Source: an uncultured Clostridia bacterium (GTDB lineage Bacteria; Bacillota; Clostridia; Christensenellales; Aristaeellaceae). Taken from it: DNA of 41,798 nt. Where the stretch lies: contig CAKUOX010000017.1 of the NCBI GenBank assembly GCA_934670175.1, positions 1-41,798 on the forward strand, given 5' to 3'. Every line of letters begins with the position of its first letter. Within the stretch, counting starts at the first letter, position 1. The position numbers and the translations under genes are program-made. This document shows, in pieces, positions 8,167-16,206 of the stretch. Below the pieces are notes generated by a model that ran no database searches, had not been told where the DNA came from, and worked only from the letters and a program-made list of their open reading frames with translations.

Positions 8167-9220
8167 GAAAAAGATCATTGCCATTCTGATGGCTTGCCTG
8201 TTTGCACTTTCCTTTACGATCGCCCTTGCGGAGAGCGAAAATGCGCTCAGCATCGTCTGCACCACCTTTCCTCAGTATGATTGGGTGCGCCAGATCCTCG
8301 GCGACCGCGCAGACGATGTTGACCTGACTCTCCTGCTGGACAACGGCGTTGATCTGCACTCTTACCAGCCCACTGCCGACGACATCATTAAAATCGCGCA
8401 GAGCAACCTGTTCATCTATGTCGGCGGCGAATCCGACGCCTGGGTGGAGGACGTGCTGGCGACAGTGCAGAACCCCAAACTGGAAACCGTGAATATGCTC
8501 GAAAGCGTCGAGGCCAAGGAAGAAGAAACGGTCGAGGGTATGCAGGAGGAAGAGCATGACCACGATCATGACGAAGAGTTTACAGAGGAAGACATTGAAG
8601 ACCGCACGCTTGCCGATTTAGCCCCCGCTTCTCTGGACAAGGAAGGCATTCTCGATATGCTGATGGGCCACGAGCATGAGGTCGAATACGATGAGCATGT
8701 CTGGCTGTCCCTGCGCAACGCAGAAAAGCTGACGCAGGTCATCGCGGACGCGCTGAGCGAGCTGGATCCCGACAATGACGCCGTCTATCAGGAGAACGCA
8801 GGAAATTATATCGCGCAGCTGGATGAGCTGGATAACCAATATAAGGACGCTGTTACGAGCGGTCAGCGCAAGACGATTCTATTTGCCGATCGCTTCCCAT
8901 TTCGCTATCTGGCGGACGACTACGGCCTGACCTACTACGCTGCGTTTGTCGGCTGCTCCGCCGAGACCGAGGCCAGCTTTGAAACGATTGCGTTCCTTGC
9001 GAAGAAGGTGGACGAGCTGAAGCTGCCCGTGGTGCTGACCATCGAGGGCGACAATCATTCCATCGCCAAGACGGTGGTGTCCAGCACGCAGGAGAAGAAC
9101 CAGAAGATTCTGGTGATGAATTCCCTTCAATCCGTGACTGCAAATGATATTGCAGACGGTGAAAGCTATCTGGGGATCATGACTGAGAACCTTGAGGTTC
9201 TGAAGGAAGCCCTGAGCTGA
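8165..9220 (+). CDS. znuA: Zinc/manganese ABC transporter substrate-binding protein (ZnuA/AdcA type)
   Basis: A 351-residue cluster A-I metal-binding protein that delivers zinc (or manganese) to ZnuBC. The signal peptide ends IALAE. Candidate metal ligands are H in DLHSYQP (about 74), H in YDEHVWLS (about 180) and the FADRFPFRYL segment (about 240). In E. coli ZnuA a histidine is found at this last place, and FADRFPF is a form I recall from Firmicutes. A charged loop, EEEHDHDHDEE (about 128-138), is the His-rich loop typical of zinc-specific members and is the main argument for zinc. The start follows agaggtgaatattc. It heads the transporter part of the operon and is probably controlled at its leader. 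Confidence 0.9.
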   Translation: MKKIIAILMACLFALSFTIALAESENALSIVCTTFPQYDWVRQILGDRADDVDLTLLLDNGVDLHSYQPTADDIIKIAQSNLFIYVGGESDAWVEDVLATVQNPKLETVNMLESVEAKEEETVEGMQEEEHDHDHDEEFTEEDIEDRTLADLAPASLDKEGILDMLMGHEHEVEYDEHVWLSLRNAEKLTQVIADALSELDPDNDAVYQENAGNYIAQLDELDNQYKDAVTSGQRKTILFADRFPFRYLADDYGLTYYAAFVGCSAETEASFETIAFLAKKVDELKLPVVLTIEGDNHSIAKTVVSSTQEKNQKILVMNSLQSVTANDIADGESYLGIMTENLEVLKEALS

Positions 9221-9302
9221 TGCCTGTAACCGGGGCGGCTGGTCCCCAGCCGTCCCCATCCGATTCGGGCAAAAATTCAGAGTGAAGGGTGTGAATGTCA
9301 GT

Positions 9303-10016
9303 ATGCAGATCATTTGTAAGAACGTATCCCTCGGATACGAAAACCATATCGTTTCAGAAGGCATCGATTTCACAGCGGCGCAGGGCGATTATCTGTGCAT
9401 CGTCGGCGAAAACGGCGCGGGCAAGAGCACGCTGATGAAGACGCTGCTGGGGCTGCACCTGCCGCTTTCGGGAAAAATTGAATTCTCGGACGGACTGAAG
9501 CAGAACGAGATCGGCTATCTGCCCCAGCAGAACCATTTCCAGCGCGACTTTCCCGCCTCCGTGCAGGAGGTGGTGATTTCCGGCTGCCTGAATCGCTGCG
9601 GGCTGCGTCCGTTTTATTGCCGCACCGAGCATGAGATGGCTCGGGCGAATATGGAAAAGCTGGGTATTTGGCCGCTGAGAGAACGCTGCTATCGGGAGCT
9701 GTCCGGCGGTCAGCAGCAGCGCGTGCTGCTGGCTCGGGCACTGTGCGCCACGCGAAGGCTGCTGCTTCTGGACGAGCCGGTTTCAGGACTCGATCCCAGC
9801 GCCACGGCGGAGATGTACGCGATCATCCGCCGCCTGAACCGCGATGAGGGCATTACCGTGCTGATGATTTCTCACGATGTTTTTGCTGCCGCGCGGGAGG
9901 CCAACCACATTCTGCACCTTGCGCACCGGCCGCTGTTTTTCGGAAGCACAGAGGACTATCACAGGAGCGATGTGGGGCGGGCGTTTCTGCGCATGGAAGG
10001 AGGCGAGCAGACATGA
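9303..10016 (+). CDS. znuC: Metal ABC transporter ATP-binding protein (ZnuC type)
   Basis: The 237-residue ATPase that powers metal import with the ZnuB-type permease. It has Walker A GENGAGKST (about 36), signature LSGGQQQRVLLARAL (about 131), Walker B RLLLLDEPVSGLD (about 155) and H-loop MISHDV (about 188). I chose the ATG at 9303; a GTG at 9282 would add seven residues, but it has no better ribosome site (gaaggg lies between them). The last codons overlap the next gene by 4 nt (ATGA), so the two are translationally coupled. Confidence 0.9.
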   Translation: MQIICKNVSLGYENHIVSEGIDFTAAQGDYLCIVGENGAGKSTLMKTLLGLHLPLSGKIEFSDGLKQNEIGYLPQQNHFQRDFPASVQEVVISGCLNRCGLRPFYCRTEHEMARANMEKLGIWPLRERCYRELSGGQQQRVLLARALCATRRLLLLDEPVSGLDPSATAEMYAIIRRLNRDEGITVLMISHDVFAAAREANHILHLAHRPLFFGSTEDYHRSDVGRAFLRMEGGEQT

Positions 10017-10855
10017 GCATTTTTGAGACGCTTTCTGGGTATTTTCAGTTTCCGTTTGTGCGCTATGCGCTGGTTGCGGGCGTGCTGATTGCGCTGTGCT
10101 CGTCGCTGCTGGGTGTGACGCTGGTGCTCAAGCGCTTTTCGTTCATTGGCGATGGACTTTCTCATGTGGCGTTCGGCGCAATGGCGGTTGCGACAATCAT
10201 CAGCGTCAGCAACGATATGCTGATCGTCATGCCGGTGACGATCCTCAGCGCGATTCTGCTTCTGCGCAAAAACGGCACAAAGAACGTGCGCGGCGACGCA
10301 GCGCTGGCGATGATCTCCGTGGGCGCGCTGGCGTTGGGCTATCTGATTCTCAACGTATTCTCCAAATCCGCCAACCTGTCCGGCGACGTGTGCTCCACGC
10401 TGTTCGGCTCCACCTCGATCCTGACGCTGAAGGCTTCCGAGGTGTGGCTGTGCGTCGGTATGTCCGTGCTGGTGCTGGTTGTTTTCACGTTCTTTTACAA
10501 CAAGATTTTTGCAATTACCTTTGACGAGAGCTTCGCCGCCGCGACGGGCACACCCACCGGCATATATGATTTAGCAGTGGCTGTCGTCACTGCGGTGGTG
10601 ATCGTGCTGGCGATGAATCTGGTGGGTTCATTGCTTACCTCCGCGCTGATCGTATTTCCCACGCTTTCAGCCATGCGCGTGTTCAAGAGCTATAAGCGCG
10701 TTGTCGTCTGCTCGGCGGCGCTGTCCGTGTTCTGCGCGGTGTTCGGCATATTGTTTTCCATTCTGGCATCCACGCCCGTGGGCGCAACCATTGTGGTGAC
10801 GGATATTCTTGCCTTTATGGTTTTTTCAGCTATCGGAACGTTCAGGAGGAAATGA
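10013..10855 (+). CDS. znuB: Metal ABC transporter permease (ZnuB type, ABC-3 family)
   Basis: A 280-residue integral membrane protein with about eight hydrophobic segments, starting FPFVRYALVAGVLIALCSSLLGVTLVLKR. That pattern, followed by FSFIGDGLSHVAFGA, is typical of ABC-3 family zinc and manganese permeases. It forms the channel served by the ZnuC ATPase. It overlaps znuC at its start and the next gene at its end, each by 4 nt. Confidence 0.9.
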   Translation: MSIFETLSGYFQFPFVRYALVAGVLIALCSSLLGVTLVLKRFSFIGDGLSHVAFGAMAVATIISVSNDMLIVMPVTILSAILLLRKNGTKNVRGDAALAMISVGALALGYLILNVFSKSANLSGDVCSTLFGSTSILTLKASEVWLCVGMSVLVLVVFTFFYNKIFAITFDESFAAATGTPTGIYDLAVAVVTAVVIVLAMNLVGSLLTSALIVFPTLSAMRVFKSYKRVVVCSAALSVFCAVFGILFSILASTPVGATIVVTDILAFMVFSAIGTFRRK

Positions 10856-11379
10856 TGATGAAAAAAGCGCTCTTTATCGTGCTGTGCGCCGCCGCGCTGG
10901 CACTGGCCGGCTGCGGACGGAAGGAAACGTCGGATACGACCGCAAGCACATTGACGACGGTTGTACCGACTGTACAGACCGAAAGCTCGACCGCCGCGCC
11001 TATTTTCAGCGAAGCAATGGACGCGCCTGCTTCCGAATCCTCCGCCATGGAAATCGATCTGACGAGCATGAGCTCCACCATGGTGTATTCCTATGTGTTC
11101 AATATGCTCAACGCACCGGATGATTTCATCGGCCAGAGGTTCAAAATTCGCGGCACCTATGACGAACAATACTGGGATCAGACGAACCTGACCTATCATT
11201 ATATCGTCATCGCCGATGCGACTGCCTGCTGCGCGCAGGGGCTGGAATTCGTACTGACCGATTCCGGCGCCGCTTATCCCCAGTTGGGCGAGGAATTTGA
11301 AATCAGCGGTATCTTCGACACTTATGAGGAGGATGGGCTGAATTATATTCGGATCGACGCGGATATTATAACCATATAA
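10852..11379 (+). CDS. OB-fold-like lipoprotein of the zinc uptake operon
   Basis: A 175-residue predicted lipoprotein with a LALAGCG lipobox (Cys about 22), then a Ser/Thr-rich linker to about residue 65. The body (about 75-175) alternates strands in an OB-fold manner (GQRFKIRGTYDEQY, HYIVIADATACCAQGLEFVL, GEEFEISGIFDTYEEDG). The CC pair in ADATACCAQG recalls the C-terminal part of DUF1980/TIGR03943 proteins that accompany metal permeases, but this is a weak resemblance. Three consecutive ATGs follow aggagga, and the first overlaps the znuB stop. A role in handing metal to the importer is inferred from the operon only. Confidence 0.75.
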   Translation: MMMKKALFIVLCAAALALAGCGRKETSDTTASTLTTVVPTVQTESSTAAPIFSEAMDAPASESSAMEIDLTSMSSTMVYSYVFNMLNAPDDFIGQRFKIRGTYDEQYWDQTNLTYHYIVIADATACCAQGLEFVLTDSGAAYPQLGEEFEISGIFDTYEEDGLNYIRIDADIITI

Positions 11380-11381
11380 GA

Positions 11382-11420
11382 CTGAACCGGAGCCATCAGG
11401 CTCCGGTTCAGCGGTTTCTT
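11382..11420 (+). terminator. Terminator of the zinc uptake operon
   Basis: A perfect 13-bp stem (ctgaaccggagcc, loop atca, 11382-11411) followed by cggtttctt. It starts 3 nt after the lipoprotein stop and faces the convergent ROK kinase gene. Confidence 0.8.
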
Positions 11421-11447
11421 ACTTTAATAAGGCGCGGCAGGGTCAGG

Positions 11448-12335
11448 CTAAGCGCCCTGTCCTGCCAGACCGTCGATGCCGACGCTCAGCGCGGCGTAAT
11501 CGCCGATTGTGTCGCCCAGCTGCGCAGGCACCACGCGGCATACCGCGCGCGACAGCGGGAGCGCTTCGCGGTCGATCACGCGCTGCATCGCATCGCGGAA
11601 ATGGCGCTCGGCGCGGGCGAAGATGCTGCCTACCACGATGCGCTCCGGATTCAGCAGGTCGATCATCATTGCAAAGCATGCGCCCATGCGCTCGGCGCTC
11701 GCATGCAGCGCGGCGAGCATCCGCTCGTCGCCCGCGTCGGCGCGCTGCACGGCCTCGCGCGCGCTCACGCCGCCCGTCAATTGGGCGATGCCCGCGCCGG
11801 AGCAGAAGCCCTCGTAGGAGCCGCGCTTGCCGTAGCCCTCGGGGCCGTCCTTTTCGGCGCGCACATGGCCGATTTCACCGGCCATGTCGTTTGTGCCGGA
11901 ATACAGGCGGCCGTCCAGTATCAGCCCCGCGCCGAAGCCCGTGCCGCAGGTGAGGAACACCATGTTCCGGCAGCCGCGCCCCGCACCGAAGCGCCATTCG
12001 GCCAGCGCGCAGGCGTTCGCGTCGTTTTGCACGAAGGCGGGAATGCCCAGCTTTTCCTGAAGATAGGCGACGATGGGCACTTCGTCCCAGCCGGGCAGGT
12101 TCGGAGGCGAGAGTATCAGCCCCCGCGCGGAATCCAGCGGGCCTCCGCAGCTCACGCCCACGGCGGCATACTGCCCCGCCGGACGCTGCGCCAGAAGCGC
12201 GTCGATCAGATCGCGCCAGTCCGGATAATCGGCGGTCTTTATTTCATAGCGGCTCAGAATCTCACAGTTCTCCGTGCCGCTCACCAGCGCGCACTTCGTG
12301 CCGCCGATGTCCAGCCCCAGGTAGAGCGCGCTCAT
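11448..12335 (-). CDS. ROK-family sugar kinase lacking the usual zinc cysteines
   Basis: A 295-residue ROK protein without a DNA-binding domain, hence probably a sugar kinase. The phosphate loop LGLDIGGTKCALV is at about 6-18, and the catalytic aspartate is in FVQNDANACALAE (about 125). The glycine-rich TCGTGFGAGLILDG segment and EIGHV are present. In most ROK kinases GHxxxxxGPxCxCGxxGCxE binds zinc. Here it reads GPEGYGKRGSYEGFCSG, so the three cysteines are absent while the flanking residues remain; this may mark a subfamily. The start is the ATG overlapping the preceding SIS gene's stop. It is the last gene of the eight-gene operon, so it probably phosphorylates the imported sugar or a derivative. 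Confidence 0.85.
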   Translation of the reverse strand: MSALYLGLDIGGTKCALVSGTENCEILSRYEIKTADYPDWRDLIDALLAQRPAGQYAAVGVSCGGPLDSARGLILSPPNLPGWDEVPIVAYLQEKLGIPAFVQNDANACALAEWRFGAGRGCRNMVFLTCGTGFGAGLILDGRLYSGTNDMAGEIGHVRAEKDGPEGYGKRGSYEGFCSGAGIAQLTGGVSAREAVQRADAGDERMLAALHASAERMGACFAMMIDLLNPERIVVGSIFARAERHFRDAMQRVIDREALPLSRAVCRVVPAQLGDTIGDYAALSVGIDGLAGQGA

Positions 12336-12901
12336 TTGCAATCTCCAAACAGCGCCGCTTCCACGCGCATGCACAGCTGATGGTACAGCGGCAGGTGCTT
12401 TTCCTGCACGCGGTAGGTCTCCGTTTCATCTACGTTGAGCAACACGTCGGCTTCAGCCTTCATCAGGCCGCCGCTCCTGCCCGTCAGCGCGATGCACCTG
12501 CCGCCCAGCGCGTGCGCGGTCTTCATTGCGCGCAGCACGTTCTGCGCGTTGCCGGAGGTGGAAATGCCGATCAGCACGTCGCCCGGGCGGCAATACGCCA
12601 TTACCTGCTGGGCGTAGGGCAGCTGACCGTCCTGATCGTTCGCCACGGCGCCGATGAGCGCGTTGTTCGCAGTCAGGTCGATGGCGGGCAATCCCAGCTG
12701 GAGCTTTTCCGCCCACGGCTCGCCGATTTTCTCGATCAGGTCGCGGGGCAGCGGGCGCTTGCTCATGAAGCCCTTCACCAGCTCGCCCAGAATGTGCGCG
12801 GAATCTGCGCCGCTGCCGCCGTTGCCGCAGATCAGCAGCTTGCCGCCATTTTTGAAGCATTCGCACAGCATTTCAACTGCGCGGTCAAGATTTTCATGCA
12901 T
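12332..12901 (-). CDS. SIS-domain phosphosugar isomerase, GmhA-like
   Basis: A 189-residue single-SIS protein. CGNGGSGADSAHILGEL (25-41) matches the phosphate-binding loop of GmhA phosphoheptose isomerases, GISTSGN (112-118) is the second phosphate loop, and QEKHLPLYH (166-174) sits where GmhA carries its catalytic histidine region. GmhA converts sedoheptulose 7-phosphate to glycero-manno-heptose 7-phosphate. The actual substrate here is unknown. The chosen ATG has ggggaggg 8 nt upstream; an ATG 18 nt earlier does not. It overlaps the deoxyhypusine-synthase-like gene by 8 nt and the ROK kinase gene by 4 nt. Confidence 0.85.
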   Translation of the reverse strand: MHENLDRAVEMLCECFKNGGKLLICGNGGSGADSAHILGELVKGFMSKRPLPRDLIEKIGEPWAEKLQLGLPAIDLTANNALIGAVANDQDGQLPYAQQVMAYCRPGDVLIGISTSGNAQNVLRAMKTAHALGGRCIALTGRSGGLMKAEADVLLNVDETETYRVQEKHLPLYHQLCMRVEAALFGDCK

Positions 12902-13874
12902 GCTTGAAGCCCTCCCCATTCGTCGCCGCCATCACCCGCGCGTAAAGGTTGGGGATGGACACCTTGTGATCTACCACGAAATGCCAGCCCACGCCGCCGG
13001 TGGATACCGGACGGTTGACGATGTTCTTGCGCGGGCGGTAGTAGTAGTTGGGATCATCGTAGCCGATGTTCTTGTGATAATCGCCCAGATCGATCAGGTC
13101 GAAATTCGCGGTGGTGATGTCGCGCACAGGATAGCCCAGGTTGCGCGTGATGGCCAGCGCCTTCAGGAATACCTCCGGCCCGATCACGCCCGAGCCGAAA
13201 TTCAGGAACACGCCGCCGTCCAGATCGGCGATGGAACGGCAGTATTTGTGGAAATCGATGCCGCTTGCCCGCCCGATGGCGGTGAAATCGCAGGTCGGAT
13301 GCTCGTGGATGATGTCCGTGCCCAATGCGATGTGGTAGGTGGCAGGAATATCCATCTGGTAGGCCTGATAGAGCACACAGTCGCTGCGGTGCGGGAAGCG
13401 CTCGGGGTGGCGGTCGATGTATTCCGCCAGCGCGCAGCCGTAGCCCCGCGCCTGCCCCTGAATGATGGCCTCGTTCATCCAGCCGCCGGTCTCCTCCCAC
13501 ATGCCGAAGGAGCCGTCCTCAATGGCGGTGGGAACGTGCTCGGACGTGCCGCCCAGATACGCCAGCTCGAAATCATGGATCGAGCATGCGCCGTTGCCCG
13601 CGATGTGCGTCACGATGCCCGCGCGCATCAGCGCGATCAGATAGCGGCTCAGCCAGTTTTTGATGACGTGCGCGCCCATGGACAGCACCACGGGCCTGCC
13701 GTTCTGACGCGCCTTCACGATGCGCGCCACCAGCGCGTCAAAATCCGGACAGTTCCATTCGGGCACGGGATCCACGCCCGGCGTTTTCAGATCCTCGATC
13801 TTTACGATGTTCACGCGCTCGCGCGCCGACCAGGTACGGATACCGGAAAAGTCCAGCTGTTCATCCCTGCGCAT
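12894..13874 (-). CDS. Deoxyhypusine-synthase-like protein of unknown function
   Basis: A 326-residue protein. The stretch MGAHVIKNWLSRYLI (66-80), GIVTHIAGNGACSIHDFEL (86-104), GTSEHV and GSFGMWEETG (121-130) recalls bacterial members of the deoxyhypusine synthase (DS, PF01916) family, which use NAD in a Rossmann-like fold. The later FLNFGSGVIGPEVFLKAL segment fits this. In true deoxyhypusine synthase an active-site lysine lies in a WGK motif near the C terminus; I find no such motif here (the tail reads VGWHFVVDHKVSIPNLYARV). Bacteria also lack eIF5A. An NAD-dependent reaction on a sugar or amine is possible, but that is inference. The start follows cggagga and overlaps the kinase gene by 14 nt. 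The family call is from memory of motifs, so it is moderately sure. Confidence 0.6.
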   Translation of the reverse strand: MRRDEQLDFSGIRTWSARERVNIVKIEDLKTPGVDPVPEWNCPDFDALVARIVKARQNGRPVVLSMGAHVIKNWLSRYLIALMRAGIVTHIAGNGACSIHDFELAYLGGTSEHVPTAIEDGSFGMWEETGGWMNEAIIQGQARGYGCALAEYIDRHPERFPHRSDCVLYQAYQMDIPATYHIALGTDIIHEHPTCDFTAIGRASGIDFHKYCRSIADLDGGVFLNFGSGVIGPEVFLKALAITRNLGYPVRDITTANFDLIDLGDYHKNIGYDDPNYYYRPRKNIVNRPVSTGGVGWHFVVDHKVSIPNLYARVMAATNGEGFKHA

Positions 13875-14892
13875 TGTTTTTTCCTCCGAATTGCTTGATG
13901 ATCTCTTCGGCGCTCGCCGTGCCGGTCTGCCCCAGCTTCTGTATCGTGACCGCCGAGGCCAGATTGCCCAGCGCCGCCGCCTCGCCCAGCGCCGCGCCCG
14001 CACCCAGCGCCAGCGCGCATGCCGACAGGAAGCTGTCGCCCGCGCCAACGATGTCCACCGGCGGCGCGACCTTCTGCGGCAGCGCATGCGTCACGCCGTC
14101 CGCACAGGCGCACAGCGCGCCCTGACTGCCCATGGTGATGATCGCGTCCGCGCCGGTCATGGCGCGCAGCGTCTCGGCGACGGGCAGGTAATCCGCGGGC
14201 GTCACGGCGGCGGGGGAAAGCCGCGCCGCTCGCGCCGATTCCAGCTCGTTGGGCTTCACGATGCAGCCGGCGAAATCGGCGATGTGCTCGCGGCTGTCCA
14301 CGATCACGCGCTTGCCGTCGCGCGCCAGCGCGCACAGCGCCGCGCGCACGCGCGGCGTGACCACGCCGCTTGCCAGCTGATCGGACACGGCGATCACATC
14401 CGCGGCCTTCGCGGCCTTCGCCAGCGCCGCCAGCAGAGTCTCCTCCTGAGCAGCGCTCAGCGCCTCGCGGTTTTCAAAGTCGATGCGCGGATCCTCATAG
14501 CGCACGCCGCCGTAGCCCATGCGGTAGGGCTTGACGTAGCAGGGCGTGACGCGCCCTTCGAACACCGGCGCGCAGTCCATTTCGAGCCCCGCCTCCCGCA
14601 TCAGCCTGCGGGCGATGTCGCCGCGAAAATCCACGCCCAGCGCCGTGACCGGCGTGACCGCCGCGCCCAGCGCGCGCATGTTGTTCATTACGTTGCCAGC
14701 GCCGCCCAGCGCGTATTTTTCTTCCACGATGGGCAGGTTGTGGTGCGGCGTTTCGCGCGAAAGCTGCGAAAGGCGCATGTCCGCCATCCAGTAGGCGTCC
14801 ACGCATACGTCGCCGATGACTGCCGCCTTCACGCCTGGCACGGCCGCAAGCAGCGCCTCCAGCCGCGCCCTGCTCAGTTGAATGCTGCGCAT
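13861..14892 (-). CDS. PfkB-family sugar kinase resembling the HldE/HddA heptose-phosphate kinase domain
   Basis: A 343-residue ribokinase-fold protein. AAVIGDVCVDAYWMADM (24-39) and YALGGAGNVMNNMRALGA (60-77) match the N-terminal half of HldE-type D-glycero-beta-D-manno-heptose-7-phosphate kinases. DIVGAGDSFLSA (280-291) is the PfkB catalytic signature with the base aspartate. The C-terminal nucleotidyltransferase domain of bifunctional HldE is absent. It would phosphorylate a sugar phosphate, possibly the product of the neighbouring SIS isomerase. The start has ggaggaggg 7-8 nt upstream. It lies 4 nt after the ROK regulator gene and overlaps the next gene. Confidence 0.82.
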   Translation of the reverse strand: MRSIQLSRARLEALLAAVPGVKAAVIGDVCVDAYWMADMRLSQLSRETPHHNLPIVEEKYALGGAGNVMNNMRALGAAVTPVTALGVDFRGDIARRLMREAGLEMDCAPVFEGRVTPCYVKPYRMGYGGVRYEDPRIDFENREALSAAQEETLLAALAKAAKAADVIAVSDQLASGVVTPRVRAALCALARDGKRVIVDSREHIADFAGCIVKPNELESARAARLSPAAVTPADYLPVAETLRAMTGADAIITMGSQGALCACADGVTHALPQKVAPPVDIVGAGDSFLSACALALGAGAALGEAAALGNLASAVTIQKLGQTGTASAEEIIKQFGGKNNAQG

Positions 14893-14896
14893 ATAG

Positions 14897-16108
14897 CTAT
14901 CCCTCCTCCGGATAAAAGGAAAGTTTTCCGTCAAATACATGGGCGATGGCCAGCGCCAGCGCGCCGATCAGCGCCGCCTGCTCGCCGAAGCTCGCGCGCT
15001 GCACTTCTACCTGGCGGCAATCCTGCGCCAGCGCGCGGCGGTTGATGCGCTGCATCAGCATGCGGATCATCATTTCGTCGGCCTGACGGTCGGCGTGCTG
15101 GTACAGGTAGATCAGCTCCGGATCGAATACATTGACCATGTTCGTCAGCGCACAGGAAAGCGCGTCGCAATATTCTTCGGCGGCGGAGATCGCTTCGGGC
15201 ATGCCGCCCGTCGCCGCGCGCCAGATCTCCTCCCAGTGCCGCACCGGCATGGGTGCGCCCTGTGGAAGCCGCGCGCGAATGTGGCGCAGCATGCGGTCGG
15301 TGCTGGCATAGAGCTCCAGACAGCCGCAGCTGCCGCAGGGGCATTTCGGGCCGTTCAGGTCGATGCTGGTGTGGCCCATTTCGCCGCCCAGCCCGCGCGC
15401 GCCGGTGTACGGTCGGTCGTTGATGATAACGCCGCAGCCGATGCCCTCGTGGATCAGCAGAAACAGGAAGTTTGCGTGGCTGCGCCCCTCGCCCAGCAGC
15501 TTTTCCGCCTGTGCCGCCGCCATGCTGTCCGATGCGAAGAACACCGGCAGACCCGTATGCGCGTGCACCGCCTCCACCACGGGCACGTCGTGCAGGCCGA
15601 AGAAGTTCGAGGGCGAAAGTATCGTGCCGCGCTCCTTGCTGACCGGCCCCATGGCCGCCAGCCCGACGCCCAGTATGCGCCGGTCAAAGCCGCAGCACAC
15701 CGCGTCAATGCCGTCCAGCATCATTTCAAGCAGCGCCATCTCGCTCATATCGGGCGCGTAATCGCGCTGCTCCAGCCGCAGTATGCGCGCGCGCAGGTCG
15801 CTCAGCGCCACCTGTACGTTCCAGCGCGTGATCAGCACGCCCAGCACGCAGGGAGAGCTGTCCGCCAGATCCAGCAGACCCGCCTTCCGGCCGGGGCCGC
15901 CGGAGCATGGATGCTCGCGATCCGTCTCCTGCACCATGCCCATTTCCGCAAATTCGGAAATGATGTTGCTCACGCTCATTTTGCTCAGCTTCGTGGCGCT
16001 CGCCAGCGCGCCGCGCGATATGAGCGGGTTTTCTACAATTGCCCGTAAGACCAGGCAGCGATTGGCGATCTTCAGGTCTACGGCCGACTGGCCGGTGCGC
16101 ACATCCAT
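14897..16108 (-). CDS. ROK-family transcriptional repressor (NagC/XylR type)
   Basis: A 403-residue regulator. The N-terminal winged helix-turn-helix spans about 15-65 (LVLRAIVENP, RGALASATKLSKMSVSNIISEF). The C-terminal ROK sugar-sensing domain contains GVGLAAMGPVS, GIGCGVIINDRPYTG, EMGHTSIDLNGP and the intact zinc motif CPCGSCGCLE (about 257-266). It sits inside the operon between the transporter and enzyme genes, so it probably controls its own operon in response to the transported sugar. The likely target is the palindrome at 19845-19863. The start has aaggaggg about 12 nt upstream. Confidence 0.88.
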   Translation of the reverse strand: MDVRTGQSAVDLKIANRCLVLRAIVENPLISRGALASATKLSKMSVSNIISEFAEMGMVQETDREHPCSGGPGRKAGLLDLADSSPCVLGVLITRWNVQVALSDLRARILRLEQRDYAPDMSEMALLEMMLDGIDAVCCGFDRRILGVGLAAMGPVSKERGTILSPSNFFGLHDVPVVEAVHAHTGLPVFFASDSMAAAQAEKLLGEGRSHANFLFLLIHEGIGCGVIINDRPYTGARGLGGEMGHTSIDLNGPKCPCGSCGCLELYASTDRMLRHIRARLPQGAPMPVRHWEEIWRAATGGMPEAISAAEEYCDALSCALTNMVNVFDPELIYLYQHADRQADEMMIRMLMQRINRRALAQDCRQVEVQRASFGEQAALIGALALAIAHVFDGKLSFYPEEG

Positions 16109-16166
16109 GCTCCCGCGTTCCCTCCTTTCCGGCAGGCTTTAAAATATCAGTAGACATCAGAAATAT

Positions 16167-16188
16167 GGGGCTGCCTGTTGGCAGCCCC
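16167..16188 (-). terminator. Hairpin after the sugar-binding protein gene (operon-internal)
   Basis: A perfect 9-bp stem (ggggctgcc/ggcagcccc, 16167-16175 with 16180-16188). On the minus strand it is followed by an A/T-rich run (atatttct). It lies between the binding-protein gene and the ROK repressor gene. It probably terminates partially or protects the mRNA, so binding protein is made in excess over the downstream enzymes. Confidence 0.6.
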
Positions 16189-16206
16189 GCGATCGTCTGT
16201 CAGGGA

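Noticed and set aside
12654..13898. Plus-strand open frame opposite the SIS and deoxyhypusine-synthase-like genes
   Set aside because: Antisense to genes with clear motifs and ribosome sites; composition (A, R, H rich) is typical of a shadow. The same applies to 18206-19843 (+), 35191-36807 (-), 28188-29348 (-) and 32885-34084 (-).
13861..14892. Full bifunctional HldE
   Set aside because: The protein ends after the PfkB domain at 343 residues. No cytidylyltransferase-like HxGH motif follows in this or the next gene.
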